Notes under the pieces: model-generated
Told to the model about the DNA's origin: nothing
The model's input: the letters and a program-made list of their open reading frames with translations, nothing else
The model's database searches: none
Made by a program: the position numbers and the translations under genes
Part shown: positions 1-11,764 of the stretch, piece by piece
How positions within the stretch are numbered: position 1 is the stretch's first letter
Layout: the number at the start of each line of letters is the position of its first letter
Source: Phaeosaccion multiseriatum
Lineage: Eukaryota > Ochrophyta, other classes
Direction: 5' to 3'
Assembly (NCBI GenBank): GCA_965112735.1
Contig: OZ218964.1
Coordinates: 1 to 64,000 of the forward strand
Length of the DNA: 64,000 nt

Positions 1-3000
1 GCCTGGCCTGGCCTGGCCTGGCCCTGGCCTGGCCTGGCCTGGCCTGGCTGGCCTGGCCTGGCCTGGCCTGGCCTGGCCTGGCCTGGCCTGGCCTGGCCTG
101 GCCTGGCCCTGGCCCTGGCCTGGCTGGCCTGGCCTGGCCTGGCCTGGCCTGGCCTGGCCTGGCCTGGCCTGGCCTGGCCTGGCCTGGCCTGGCCTGGCCT
201 GGCCTGGCCTGGCCTGGCCTGGCCTGGCCCTGGCCTGGCCTGGCCTGGCCTGGCCTGGCCTGGCCTGGCCTGGCCTGGCCTGGCCTGGCCTGGCCTGGCC
301 TGGCCTGGCCTGGCCTGGCCTGGCCTGGCCCTGGCCTGGCCTGGCCTGGCCTGGCCTGGCCCTGGCCTGGCCTGGCCTGGCCTGGCCTGGCCTGGCCTGG
401 CCTGGCCTGGCCTGGCCTGGCCTGGCCTGGCCTGGCCTGGCCTGGCCTGGCCTGGCCTGGCCTGGCCTGGCCTGGCCTGGCCTGGCCTGGCCTGGCCTGG
501 CCTGGCCTGGCCTGGCCTGGCCTGGCCTGGCCTGGCCTGGCCTGGCCTGGCCTGGCCTGGCCTGGCCTGGCCTGGCCTGGCCTGGCCTGGCCTGGCCTGG
601 CCTGGCCTGGCCTGGCCTGGCCTGGCCTGGCCTGGCCTGGCCTGGCCTGGCCTGGCCTGGCCTGGCCTGGCCTGGCCTGGCCTGGCCTGGCCTGGCCTGG
701 CCTGGCCTGGCCTGGCCTGGCCTGGCCTGGCCTGGCCTGGCCTGGCCTGGCCTGGCCTGGCCTGGCCTGGCCTGGCCTGGCCTGGCCTGGCCTGGCCTGG
801 CCTGGCCTGGCCTGGCCTGGCCTGGCCTGGCCTGGCCTGGCCTGGCCTGGCCTGGCCTGGCCTGGCCTGGCCTGGCCTGGCCTGGCCTGGCCTGGCCTGG
901 CCTGGCCTGGCCTGGCCTGGCCTGGCCTGGCCTGGCCTGGCCTGGCCTGGCCTGGCCTGGCCTGGCCTGGCCTGGCCTGGCCTGGCCTGGCCTGGCCTGG
1001 CCTGGCCTGGCCTGGCCTGGCCTGGCCTGGCCTGGCCTGGCCTGGCCTGGCCTGGCCTGGCCTGGCCTGGCCTGGCCTGGCCTGGCCTGGCCTGGCCTGG
1101 CCTGGCCTGGCCTGGCCTGGCCTGGCCTGGCCTGGCCTGGCCTGGCCTGGCCTGGCCTGGCCTGGCCTGGCCTGGCCTGGCCTGGCCTGGCCTGGCCTGG
1201 CCTGGCCTGGCCTGGCCTGGCCTGGCCTGGCCTGGCCTGGCCTGGCCTGGCCTGGCCTGGCCTGGCCTGGCCTGGCCTGGCCTGGCCTGGCCTGGCCTGG
1301 CCTGGCCTGGCCTGGCCTGGCCTGGCCTGGCCTGGCCTGGCCTGGCCTGGCCTGGCCTGGCCTGGCCTGGCCTGGCCTGGCCTGGCCTGGCCTGGCCTGG
1401 CCTGGCCTGGCCTGGCCTGGCCTGGCCTGGCCTGGCCTGGCCTGGCCTGGCCTGGCCTGGCCTGGCCTGGCCTGGCCTGGCCTGGCCTGGCCTGGCCTGG
1501 CCTGGCCTGGCCTGGCCTGGCCTGGCCTGGCCTGGCCTGGCCTGGCCTGGCCTGGCCTGGCCTGGCCTGGCCTGGCCTGGCCTGGCCTGGCCTGGCCTGG
1601 CCTGGCCTGGCCTGGCCTGGCCTGGCCTGGCCTGGCCTGGCCTGGCCTGGCCTGGCCTGGCCTGGCCTGGCCTGGCCTGGCCTGGCCTGGCCTGGCCTGG
1701 CCTGGCCTGGCCTGGCCTGGCCTGGCCTGGCCTGGCCTGGCCTGGCCTGGCCTGGCCTGGCCTGGCCTGGCCTGGCCTGGCCTGGCCTGGCCTGGCCTGG
1801 CCTGGCCTGGCCTGGCCTGGCCTGGCCTGGCCTGGCCTGGCCTGGCCTGGCCTGGCCTGGCCTGGCCTGGCCTGGCCTGGCCTGGCCTGGCCTGGCCTGG
1901 CCTGGCCTGGCCTGGCCTGGCCTGGCCTGGCCTGGCCTGGCCTGGCCTGGCCTGGCCTGGCCTGGCCTGGCCTGGCCTGGCCTGGCCTGGCCTGGCCTGG
2001 CCTGGCCTGGCCTGGCCTGGCCTGGCCTGGCCTGGCCTGGCCTGGCCTGGCCTGGCCTGGCCTGGCCTGGCCTGGCCTGGCCTGGCCTGGCCTGGCCTGG
2101 CCTGGCCTGGCCTGGCCTGGCCTGGCCTGGCCTGGCCTGGCCTGGCCTGGCCTGGCCTGGCCTGGCCTGGCCTGGCCTGGCCTGGCCTGGCCTGGCCTGG
2201 CCTGGCCTGGCCTGGCCTGGCCTGGCCTGGCCTGGCCTGGCCTGGCCTGGCCTGGCCTGGCCTGGCCTGGCCTGGCCTGGCCTGGCCTGGCCTGGCCTGG
2301 CCTGGCCTGGCCTGGCCTGGCCTGGCCTGGCCTGGCCTGGCCTGGCCTGGCCTGGCCTGGCCTGGCCTGGCCTGGCCTGGCCTGGCCTGGCCTGGCCTGG
2401 CCTGGCCTGGCCTGGCCTGGCCTGGCCTGGCCTGGCCTGGCCTGGCCTGGCCTGGCCTGGCCTGGCCTGGCCTGGCCTGGCCTGGCCTGGCCTGGCCTGG
2501 CCTGGCCTGGCCTGGCCTGGCCTGGCCTGGCCTGGCCTGGCCTGGCCTGGCCTGGCCTGGCCTGGCCTGGCCTGGCCTGGCCTGGCCTGGCCTGGCCTGG
2601 CCTGGCCTGGCCTGGCCTGGCCTGGCCTGGCCTGGCCTGGCCTGGCCTGGCCTGGCCTGGCCTGGCCTGGCCTGGCCTGGCCTGGCCTGGCCTGGCCTGG
2701 CCTGGCCTGGCCTGGCCTGGCCTGGCCTGGCCTGGCCTGGCCTGGCCTGGCCTGGCCTGGCCTGGCCTGGCCTGGCCTGGCCTGGCCTGGCCTGGCCTGG
2801 CCTGGCCTGGCCTGGCCTGGCCTGGCCTGGCCTGGCCTGGCCTGGCCTGGCCTGGCCTGGCCTGGCCTGGCCTGGCCTGGCCTGGCCTGGCCTGGCCTGG
2901 CCTGGCCTGGCCTGGCCTGGCCTGGCCTGGCCTGGCCTGGCCTGGCCTGGCCTGGCCTGGCCTGGCCTGGCCTGGCCTGGCCTGGCCTGGCCTGGCCTGG

Positions 3001-6000
3001 CCTGGCCTGGCCTGGCCTGGCCTGGCCTGGCCTGGCCTGGCCTGGCCTGGCCTGGCCTGGCCTGGCCTGGCCTGGCCTGGCCTGGCCTGGCCTGGCCTGG
3101 CCTGGCCTGGCCTGGCCTGGCCTGGCCTGGCCTGGCCTGGCCTGGCCTGGCCTGGCCTGGCCTGGCCTGGCCTGGCCTGGCCTGGCCTGGCCTGGCCTGG
3201 CCTGGCCTGGCCTGGCCTGGCCTGGCCTGGCCTGGCCTGGCCTGGCCTGGCCTGGCCTGGCCTGGCCTGGCCTGGCCTGGCCTGGCCTGGCCTGGCCTGG
3301 CCTGGCCTGGCCTGGCCTGGCCTGGCCTGGCCTGGCCTGGCCTGGCCTGGCCTGGCCTGGCCTGGCCTGGCCTGGCCTGGCCTGGCCTGGCCTGGCCTGG
3401 CCTGGCCTGGCCTGGCCTGGCCTGGCCTGGCCTGGCCTGGCCTGGCCTGGCCTGGCCTGGCCTGGCCTGGCCTGGCCTGGCCTGGCCTGGCCTGGCCTGG
3501 CCTGGCCTGGCCTGGCCTGGCCTGGCCTGGCCTGGCCTGGCCTGGCCTGGCCTGGCCTGGCCTGGCCTGGCCTGGCCTGGCCTGGCCTGGCCTGGCCTGG
3601 CCTGGCCTGGCCTGGCCTGGCCTGGCCTGGCCTGGCCTGGCCTGGCCTGGCCTGGCCTGGCCTGGCCTGGCCTGGCCTGGCCTGGCCTGGCCTGGCCTGG
3701 CCTGGCCTGGCCTGGCCTGGCCTGGCCTGGCCTGGCCTGGCCTGGCCTGGCCTGGCCTGGCCTGGCCTGGCCTGGCCTGGCCTGGCCTGGCCTGGCCTGG
3801 CCTGGCCTGGCCTGGCCTGGCCTGGCCTGGCCTGGCCTGGCCTGGCCTGGCCTGGCCTGGCCTGGCCTGGCCTGGCCTGGCCTGGCCTGGCCTGGCCTGG
3901 CCTGGCCTGGCCTGGCCTGGCCTGGCCTGGCCTGGCCTGGCCTGGCCTGGCCTGGCCTGGCCTGGCCTGGCCTGGCCTGGCCTGGCCTGGCCTGGCCTGG
4001 CCTGGCCTGGCCTGGCCTGGCCTGGCCTGGCCTGGCCTGGCCTGGCCTGGCCTGGCCTGGCCTGGCCTGGCCTGGCCTGGCCTGGCCTGGCCTGGCCTGG
4101 CCTGGCCTGGCCTGGCCTGGCCTGGCCTGGCCTGGCCTGGCCTGGCCTGGCCTGGCCTGGCCTGGCCTGGCCTGGCCTGGCCTGGCCTGGCCTGGCCTGG
4201 CCTGGCCTGGCCTGGCCTGGCCTGGCCTGGCCTGGCCTGGCCTGGCCTGGCCTGGCCTGGCCTGGCCTGGCCTGGCCTGGCCTGGCCTGGCCTGGCCTGG
4301 CCTGGCCTGGCCTGGCCTGGCCTGGCCTGGCCTGGCCTGGCCTGGCCTGGCCTGGCCTGGCCTGGCCTGGCCTGGCCTGGCCTGGCCTGGCCTGGCCTGG
4401 CCTGGCCTGGCCTGGCCTGGCCTGGCCTGGCCTGGCCTGGCCTGGCCTGGCCTGGCCTGGCCTGGCCTGGCCTGGCCTGGCCTGGCCTGGCCTGGCCTGG
4501 CCTGGCCTGGCCTGGCCTGGCCTGGCCTGGCCTGGCCTGGCCTGGCCTGGCCTGGCCTGGCCTGGCCTGGCCTGGCCTGGCCTGGCCTGGCCTGGCCTGG
4601 CCTGGCCTGGCCTGGCCTGGCCTGGCCTGGCCTGGCCTGGCCTGGCCTGGCCTGGCCTGGCCTGGCCTGGCCTGGCCTGGCCTGGCCTGGCCTGGCCTGG
4701 CCTGGCCTGGCCTGGCCTGGCCTGGCCTGGCCTGGCCTGGCCTGGCCTGGCCTGGCCTGGCCTGGCCTGGCCTGGCCTGGCCTGGCCTGGCCTGGCCTGG
4801 CCTGGCCTGGCCTGGCCTGGCCTGGCCTGGCCTGGCCTGGCCTGGCCTGGCCTGGCCTGGCCTGGCCTGGCCTGGCCTGGCCTGGCCTGGCCTGGCCTGG
4901 CCTGGCCTGGCCTGGCCTGGCCTGGCCTGGCCTGGCCTGGCCTGGCCTGGCCTGGCCTGGCCTGGCCTGGCCTGGCCTGGCCTGGCCTGGCCTGGCCTGG
5001 CCTGGCCTGGCCTGGCCTGGCCTGGCCTGGCCTGGCCTGGCCTGGCCTGGCCTGGCCTGGCCTGGCCTGGCCTGGCCTGGCCTGGCCTGGCCTGGCCTGG
5101 CCTGGCCTGGCCTGGCCTGGCCTGGCCTGGCCTGGCCTGGCCTGGCCTGGCCTGGCCTGGCCTGGCCTGGCCTGGCCTGGCCTGGCCTGGCCTGGCCTGG
5201 CCTGGCCTGGCCTGGCCTGGCCTGGCCTGGCCTGGCCTGGCCTGGCCTGGCCTGGCCTGGCCTGGCCTGGCCTGGCCTGGCCTGGCCTGGCCTGGCCTGG
5301 CCTGGCCTGGCCTGGCCTGGCCTGGCCTGGCCTGGCCTGGCCTGGCCTGGCCTGGCCTGGCCTGGCCTGGCCTGGCCTGGCCTGGCCTGGCCTGGCCTGG
5401 CCTGGCCTGGCCTGGCCTGGCCTGGCCTGGCCTGGCCTGGCCTGGCCTGGCCTGGCCTGGCCTGGCCTGGCCTGGCCTGGCCTGGCCTGGCCTGGCCTGG
5501 CCTGGCCTGGCCTGGCCTGGCCTGGCCTGGCCTGGCCTGGCCTGGCCTGGCCTGGCCTGGCCTGGCCTGGCCTGGCCTGGCCTGGCCTGGCCTGGCCTGG
5601 CCTGGCCTGGCCTGGCCTGGCCTGGCCTGGCCTGGCCTGGCCTGGCCTGGCCTGGCCTGGCCTGGCCTGGCCTGGCCTGGCCTGGCCTGGCCTGGCCTGG
5701 CCTGGCCTGGCCTGGCCTGGCCTGGCCTGGCCTGGCCTGGCCTGGCCTGGCCTGGCCTGGCCTGGCCTGGCCTGGCCTGGCCTGGCCTGGCCTGGCCTGG
5801 CCTGGCCTGGCCTGGCCTGGCCTGGCCTGGCCTGGCCTGGCCTGGCCTGGCCTGGCCTGGCCTGGCCTGGCCTGGCCTGGCCTGGCCTGGCCTGGCCTGG
5901 CCTGGCCTGGCCTGGCCTGGCCTGGCCTGGCCTGGCCTGGCCTGGCCTGGCCTGGCCTGGCCTGGCCTGGCCTGGCCTGGCCTGGCCTGGCCTGGCCTGG

Positions 6001-7780
6001 CCTGGCCTGGCCTGGCCTGGCCTGGCCTGGCCTGGCCTGGCCTGGCCTGGCCTGGCCTGGCCTGGCCTGGCCTGGCCTGGCCTGGCCTGGCCTGGCCTGG
6101 CCTGGCCTGGCCTGGCCTGGCCTGGCCTGGCCTGGCCTGGCCTGGCCTGGCCTGGCCTGGCCTGGCCTGGCCTGGCCTGGCCTGGCCTGGCCTGGCCTGG
6201 CCTGGCCTGGCCTGGCCTGGCCTGGCCTGGCCTGGCCTGGCCTGGCCTGGCCTGGCCTGGCCTGGCCTGGCCTGGCCTGGCCTGGCCTGGCCTGGCCTGG
6301 CCTGGCCTGGCCTGGCCTGGCCTGGCCTGGCCTGGCCTGGCCTGGCCTGGCCTGGCCTGGCCTGGCCTGGCCTGGCCTGGCCTGGCCTGGCCTGGCCTGG
6401 CCTGGCCTGGCCTGGCCTGGCCTGGCCTGGCCTGGCCTGGCCTGGCCTGGCCTGGCCTGGCCTGGCCTGGCCTGGCCTGGCCTGGCCTGGCCTGGCCTGG
6501 CCTGGCCTGGCCTGGCCTGGCCTGGCCTGGCCTGGCCTGGCCTGGCCTGGCCTGGCCTGGCCTGGCCTGGCCTGGCCTGGCCTGGCCTGGCCTGGCCTGG
6601 CCTGGCCTGGCCTGGCCTGGCCTGGCCTGGCCTGGCCTGGCCTGGCCTGGCCTGGCCTGGCCTGGCCTGGCCTGGCCTGGCCTGGCCTGGCCTGGCCTGG
6701 CCTGGCCTGGCCTGGCCTGGCCTGGCCTGGCCTGGCCTGGCCTGGCCTGGCCTGGCCTGGCCTGGCCTGGCCTGGCCTGGCCTGGCCTGGCCTGGCCTGG
6801 CCTGGCCTGGCCTGGCCTGGCCTGGCCTGGCCTGGCCTGGCCTGGCCTGGCCTGGCCTGGCCTGGCCTGGCCTGGCCTGGCCTGGCCTGGCCTGGCCTGG
6901 CCTGGCCTGGCCTGGCCTGGCCTGGCCTGGCCTGGCCTGGCCTGGCCTGGCCTGGCCTGGCCTGGCCTGGCCTGGCCTGGCCTGGCCTGGCCTGGCCTGG
7001 CCTGGCCTGGCCTGGCCTGGCCTGGCCTGGCCTGGCCTGGCCTGGCCTGGCCTGGCCTGGCCTGGCCTGGCCTGGCCTGGCCTGGCCTGGCCTGGCCTGG
7101 CCTGGCCTGGCCTGGCCTGGCCTGGCCTGGCCTGGCCTGGCCTGGCCTGGCCTGGCCTGGCCTGGCCTGGCCTGGCCTGGCCTGGCCTGGCCTGGCCTGG
7201 CCTGGCCTGGCCTGGCCTGGCCTGGCCTGGCCTGGCCTGGCCTGGCCTGGCCTGGCCTGGCCTGGCCTGGCCTGGCCTGGCCTGGCCTGGCCTGGCCTGG
7301 CCTGGCCTGGCCTGGCCTGGCCTGGCCTGGCCTGGCCTGGCCTGGCCTGGCCTGGCCTGGCCTGGCCTGGCCTGGCCTGGCCTGGCCTGGCCTGGCCTGG
7401 CCTGGCCTGGCCTGGCCTGGCCTGGCCTGGCCTGGCCTGGCCTGGCCTGGCCTGGCCTGGCCTGGCCTGGCCTGGCCTGGCCTGGCCTGGCCTGGCCTGG
7501 CCTGGCCTGGCCTGGCCTGGCCTGGCCTGGCCTGGCCTGGCCTGGCCTGGCCTGGCCTGGCCTGGCCTGGCCTGGCCTGGCCCTGGCCCTGGCCTGGCCC
7601 TGGCCTGGCCTGGCCTGGCCTGGCCTGGCCTGGCCTGGCCTGGCCTGGCCTGGCCTGGCCTGGCCTGGCCTGGCCTGGCCTGGCCCTGGCCCTGGCCCTG
7701 GCCTGGCCTGGCCTGGCCTGGCCTGGCCTGGCCCTGGCCCTGGCCCTGGCCTGGCCTGGCCTGGCCTGGCCCTGGCCTGG
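1..7780. repeat. (CCTGG)n pentamer array, probable mis-called telomere
   Basis: This stretch is an almost perfect tandem array of CCTGG (equivalently GCCTG). Occasional hexamer CCCTGG units cluster at both edges (about 20-360 and 7580-7775), while the middle is entirely uniform. It runs without a break into true CCCTAA repeats. CCCTGG differs from CCCTAA only in the last two bases, and nanopore basecallers are known to convert CCCTAA telomere repeats to CCCTGG. The most likely reading is telomeric DNA with systematic basecalling and consensus errors. A genuine subtelomeric satellite derived from the telomere repeat is the alternative. No genes are visible. Confidence 0.9.
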
Positions 7781-7821
7781 CCTAACCCTAACCCTAACCC
7801 TAACCCTAACCCTAACCCTAA
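7781..7821 (+). repeat. Telomeric (CCCTAA)n tract
   Basis: About seven units of CCCTAA read 5' to 3' on the + strand, which is the orientation expected at a left chromosome end (TTAGGG on the outward strand). The tract abuts a truncated retrotransposon with no intervening subtelomeric sequence. Confidence 0.93.
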
Positions 7822-7822
7822 G

Positions 7823-8119
7823 GAAATATTATACATTAGGCAGGTATTGAGTTTCTTGTTCCCTGATGACTCGTCGAAGGCGACAGTTGTTTTTGAGGAC
7901 AACATGGGGTGTATCAAGCTGGCAGAGAGCAATGCATCGACGCGGAGGATGAAGCACATTGATGTTCGGTTTCATTTTCTGCAAGACGCAGTGAAGGAGG
8001 CTCTTATTGCATTTGAGTACGTGGCTTCGAAGGCGCAGTTGGCTGACCTTTTGACGAAGCATGTGACCCCGGCAGTACTTGTAGCTTTACGTGAAAAGAT
8101 GATGGGTTTTAGGGCGTAG
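7823..8119 (+). pseudogene. Ty1/copia polyprotein, C-terminal RNase H fragment
   Basis: The frame is open from the telomere junction at 7823 to the stop at 8117-8119, so only the last ~98 residues of a Pol polyprotein survive. The sequence shows the copia RNase H end: a KE-xLYIRQVL segment, VFEDNMGCIKLAES, the HIDVRFHF block and a final QLADLLTKH motif. The 5' part (gag, protease, integrase, RT) has been lost at the telomere. No ATG begins the frame. It is followed by a purine-rich tract and a 3' LTR, as expected for the end of a copia element. Confidence 0.88.
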
Positions 8120-8152
8120 TTAGCGGAATGGACAGTACCAGGCGAGGAGGTG

Positions 8153-8305
8153 TGTTGAGATAAATCGATGTCGACACTAGATATCGATCTCATATCGCTG
8201 GTACAAGTCCGTTCACTTCTTCTTTTAGTGTTATGTAGCTAATAAGACGCTTTCCCACACTCGTGCAAGTACGACACTAGTCTCCAGGAGGGAGATATCC
8301 CAACA
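8153..8305 (+). mobile_element. 3' LTR of the truncated copia element
   Basis: The LTR begins TGTTGAGATA (8153) and ends TATCCCAACA (8305). These ends are inverted repeats of each other with one mismatch, and they give the TG...CA termini typical of LTRs. A purine-rich tract (8141-8150, ggcgaggagg) lies immediately upstream, in the polypurine-tract position, 34 bp after the RNase H stop. The length of 153 bp is short but normal for algal copia elements. The 5' LTR is missing, so the target-site duplication cannot be tested. Confidence 0.8.
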
Positions 8306-8647
8306 TGAGCTCTACCATAACAGCGCGGATTATTGTACAGAGGCGGCGGCAACTCAGGAGCAATGTGCGTGGGTGCTGCGTGCGTGCGTGTGGGTGAGTG
8401 GGTGCGAGGTCCACGTCGACTCCACTAGCTGTCGACGATACCCTAATCCTACCGGTACCTACTTGCGGGTGAGGCGTGTCTTGAGATGAGCAGTTGATTT
8501 GCCAGAATTGCACGGTCCTCTGGGGACATTTTTTTTTCGCCTTTCGCTTTTTTGGGCCCGGCCCTCGGCCACGGGAGGCTTAGAATCTATAGAAATTAGA
8601 CCCCCTTGCCTCGACGGTGCGTAAAGTGGGCCCATTACATTACCACC
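8306..8647. other. Intergenic: copia LTR to HPPD, includes HPPD promoter region
   Basis: No gene is visible. It contains a GTGC/GTGT-rich patch (8365-8405) and T-rich runs at 8528-8552. The HPPD start follows in a favourable ACCACC-ATG context, so the promoter should lie here. Confidence 0.5.
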
Positions 8648-10472
8648 ATGTCGCGATCGTCGCGGCATCTCCTACTGTTTTGTCTCCCCGCGTTGGCCAC
8701 TTGCTTCCTCCCGCCTTGCCGAGTCCCGTCAGGCACCAAATTGGGGGGAGCATCAACAGCAGCAGTAGCAACAGCAGCACCAGCAGCGACGGGCGAAGTT
8801 AGAACACCGACCCAAACAACCCCCACCATGGAGCCTTTGTCGGACCGCTTTGAAGTACTGGGCTTTCACAGTATAGAGCTGTACTGCGGTGACGCGTCCA
8901 ACACGGCGCGTCGGTTCATGGTGGGTCTGGGTATGCCACTGGTGGCGCGCTCGGACATGTCTACGGGAAATACTATGCATGCCAGCCATGTGTTGCAAAG
9001 CAATGACCTCTGCTTCGTGTTTACAGCTCCGTATGGTGTGGCTGCTGCGGACGAGGCAGATGCGCAAGGTGGTGACGAGCAGGACGCCTCGACAAGCATG
9101 CCTGGCTTCGATGGTGGCCTTGCCCACAGCTTCTTTCGAGAGCACGGACTTGGGGTCCGGGCCATTGGTCTCAAAGTCAAGTGCGCCAAGACGGCTTTTC
9201 AGGAGTTTACTGGCAGCGGAGGTGTGGGGGTGCTGGACCCGGTGGAAGTGGTGGATGCGGCTGGTCTGGGATCCGTGGTTGTCTCCGAAGTGGCGGCGTA
9301 CGGAGACGTGGTGCTCAGATTCATTTCCGATGACGGGGATGGGCAGGAGGGCCAAGCATACACCGGGCCTTTCCTGCCAAACTTTCAAGCTGTGGAGACT
9401 ACTACTAGTACCGCTTTCCAAGATTTCGGGCTTCAGGTAGGCGAGAATCCCAGCCCCTCCTGATCATCGTTAGTCCTCTCCCTCACTCGCTCACCACTAG
9501 TTACGGCCCTTTGCCTCGCGCCCCTGGCTTGCGTCCCAATGCAGCGACTTGATCATGCGGCTGGAAATGTATGCAACAGGGCGGAAACTGTAGAGTATCT
9601 GATCAATGGCGTGGGGGTTCACGAGTTTGCGGAGTACGTCGCTGACGATGTGGGAACGCTCGACAGCGGCCTGAACTCCGTCGTCCTGGCCACCAAGGAC
9701 GATATGGTACTGCTCCCCGTTCAGGAGCCGACATTCGGTACACGCAGGAAGAGCCAGATTCAGACCTACTTGGAGCAAAATCGAGGACCTGGTAAGAAGC
9801 TGCTGAGCAAGGCGGGGGGGATTGCTGCTGTTTGCTTGCACCCGTTTTACACTGCCGCACGTGCTTTTTTGACGTCGACATGCAGGTGTGCAGCATCTGG
9901 CCCTCAAGACGGACGACATTTTCACCACAGTGAGGCGCATGCGAGCAGCCTCGTGCATGGGAGGAATGGAATTTATGCCGAGCCCGGGTCCCAGCTATTA
10001 CCGTGACCTTCCTAGCCGCGTTCCCAGCTTGACGAAAGACGAGCTCACACAGATCGAGGTTAGTAGGCGATAGCCATATGATGATAGAGAGAGGAGGAGC
10101 GCTAATACGTCACCCGCCCCGCCCCCCATCACAAATGACCACAGGAGTTGGGCCTGCTTGCCGACGAAGCTGACGACGAAGGTATTCTTTTGCAAATCTT
10201 CACCAAACCGGTGAGTGGTTGCCGGGTTGCAGTCCAGATCTCTTCTTTTTCGCAGCTTGCCCCCACTCACCACAGCCAGTCTCTTTGGTAACAATCAGGT
10301 GGGCGACCGTGCCACCTTCTTTCTCGAAATCATTCAGCGAACGGGATGCATGGTGGAGCAAGAGGACGGCTCCTTGCAGCAGAAAGGCGGGTGTGGAGGG
10401 TTCGGAAAGGGCAACTTCAAGGCCCTATTCAGTCAAGTCGAAGAATTGTTCAGCAAGAGCGCCTCAGCCTAG
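8648..10472 (+). CDS. HPPD: 4-hydroxyphenylpyruvate dioxygenase, five exons
   Basis: HPPD converts 4-hydroxyphenylpyruvate to homogentisate, the precursor of plastoquinone and tocopherols and a step in tyrosine breakdown. Exons are 8648-9436, 9545-9791, 9886-10058, 10145-10210 and 10299-10472. All junctions are GT-AG, and together they give an uninterrupted 482-residue protein. The N-terminal vicinal-oxygen-chelate domain carries HSIELYCGDASNTARRF. The three Fe(II) ligands are visible: His in RLDHAAGN, His in GVQHLAL and Glu in FFLEIIQRTG. The typical C-terminal GGCGGFGKGNF block is present. The chosen ATG (8648) follows ACCACC and opens a hydrophobic signal-like segment ending in ATCF, compatible with plastid import. 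A second ATG at 8829 could give a cytosolic form. An Asp/Glu/Gln-rich insertion lies near residues 135-150. The gene converges tail-to-tail with the PKS. Confidence 0.96.
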
Positions 10473-10802
10473 ATGGGGGCGATGCCAACGGAAGGGCGTC
10501 ATCCCACGCCGGCTGGCGCAGGTGCGCAGGGACTACAGTGTGGTAGAGCTACCTCCCTTGGCCTAAGAGTGGGAAGGTACTCCCAAGCTGAGCGCTAACG
10601 TCCCGGTCCCAAAGAGAGAGTGAGGAGAAGTGATACTGAATCCAAGTGTATTAGAGACTAGGGCTTGATCCACCCAATGACCCTGGAAGCTTCCTTGTGT
10701 TTGAAGGAAGCTTTCCACTTGGTCTTTAGGGTCCGGATACTGAGGCAGGGGCCAACCAGCCCCAGCCAGGCTCCGTCAGCCTAATTGACACCTAAATTCT
10801 AA
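10473..10802. other. Intergenic between convergent HPPD and PKS, with inverted repeat
   Basis: This 330-bp gap separates the HPPD stop (+) from the PKS stop (-). It holds a perfect 10-bp inverted repeat, AAGCTTCCTT and AAGGAAGCTT, with a 7-base loop (10687-10713). It may mark 3' end formation for one or both genes. I see no coding similarity here that would complete the short thioester reductase of the PKS. Confidence 0.5.
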
Positions 10803-11764
10803 CTACATACTAAATACGTAATTGAGCCCTGTAAAACGACATGCACTGTCGCCTACAGATAGGATAGAGCTAGACACACGGACAAGGTAACAGCAACCAC
10901 CTACGCACATGGGATAGTGAGAGCCCAGGCCACCCGTTCTCACTATACTGGCGTTGATAGCGTGTGCCACAACCTCACCGTGCTTGCTCGCCTGCCCAAT
11001 CATGGACGTGAACACGTCGCCGCGCGGGGGGGCAAATCCTGTGGAGGTGTGCCCTGCGACGAGTGGGACCCTGTATACACTGACGTCCAGGCCCTCCTGC
11101 CCTGCCTGCATTACGAGCTTCTCTGCTACCCACTGCGGGGTTTGGGGGAAACGAGACAAACAGCGAGAAGGTGAGCATAGCGTGATAAGAGGGGAGAGTA
11201 AGGCAGTACTGCCTTTGATCGTACCTTGCTTTGGGAGTACCCGAGCTGCTTGCCGAGCGCGCACCCCGAGGCAGGAGCTGCAGTCATGTCTCCCAAGGGC
11301 GCGTCGGCGGGCATCCTCCCGTCCTCGTTGGCCATGTCCGGAGTAAGAACAGCTATTGTGGACACCATGTGCAGCGTCTTCAAAGAATTCGTAGCAGCGA
11401 AGCTGAGCACATGAAGAGTCCCCAGTACGTTCGGCGCGAACAGCTGCGCATAGCTCTTGGAGTAGCTGAGGAGAGCGGCCGAGTGGTAAACGAGAGTCAC
11501 TGTGCTGGCCAGGCGCTGATACACCTCTTTGGAAAGCCCGAGAGATGGAGAAGTGATATTCCCCTCGTAGACCATCAGCCTTCCTCTTTCCGACTCGCGC
11601 AGAGTAAGGTTGGCTTCTTTCAAGCCGAACAGAGTGCGCTGCATGGCGTCCTTATCATCCAAAGCGCGAACAATGCAGTGCACAGTCGACTGAGGGTGAG
11701 CCTGCAGCAAGTCCACCAGCAGATACCGCCCTACGAACCCTGTCACGCCTGTGAGCAGGATGGA
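10803..11764 (-). other. PKS thioester reductase domain, short at its C-terminus
   Basis: The domain starts ILLTGVTGFVGRYLLVDLLQ (NAD(P)-binding GxxGxxG) and has the SDR catalytic features MVSTIAV and GYSQSK, split by the last intron (11133-11224). It continues WVAEKLV and SVYRVPLVAGHTSTG. After about 230 recognisable residues it ends in ~56 residues that I cannot align to the usual substrate-binding half. Family members normally run ~370-400 residues. A possible extra donor at the KHG codons (about 10978) does not restore the missing part. Confidence 0.75.

Noticed and set aside
8753-9421. 222-codon minus ORF opposite HPPD exon 1
   Set aside because: Antisense shadow of a well-supported HPPD exon, with a Cys run from a CAG-rich patch.
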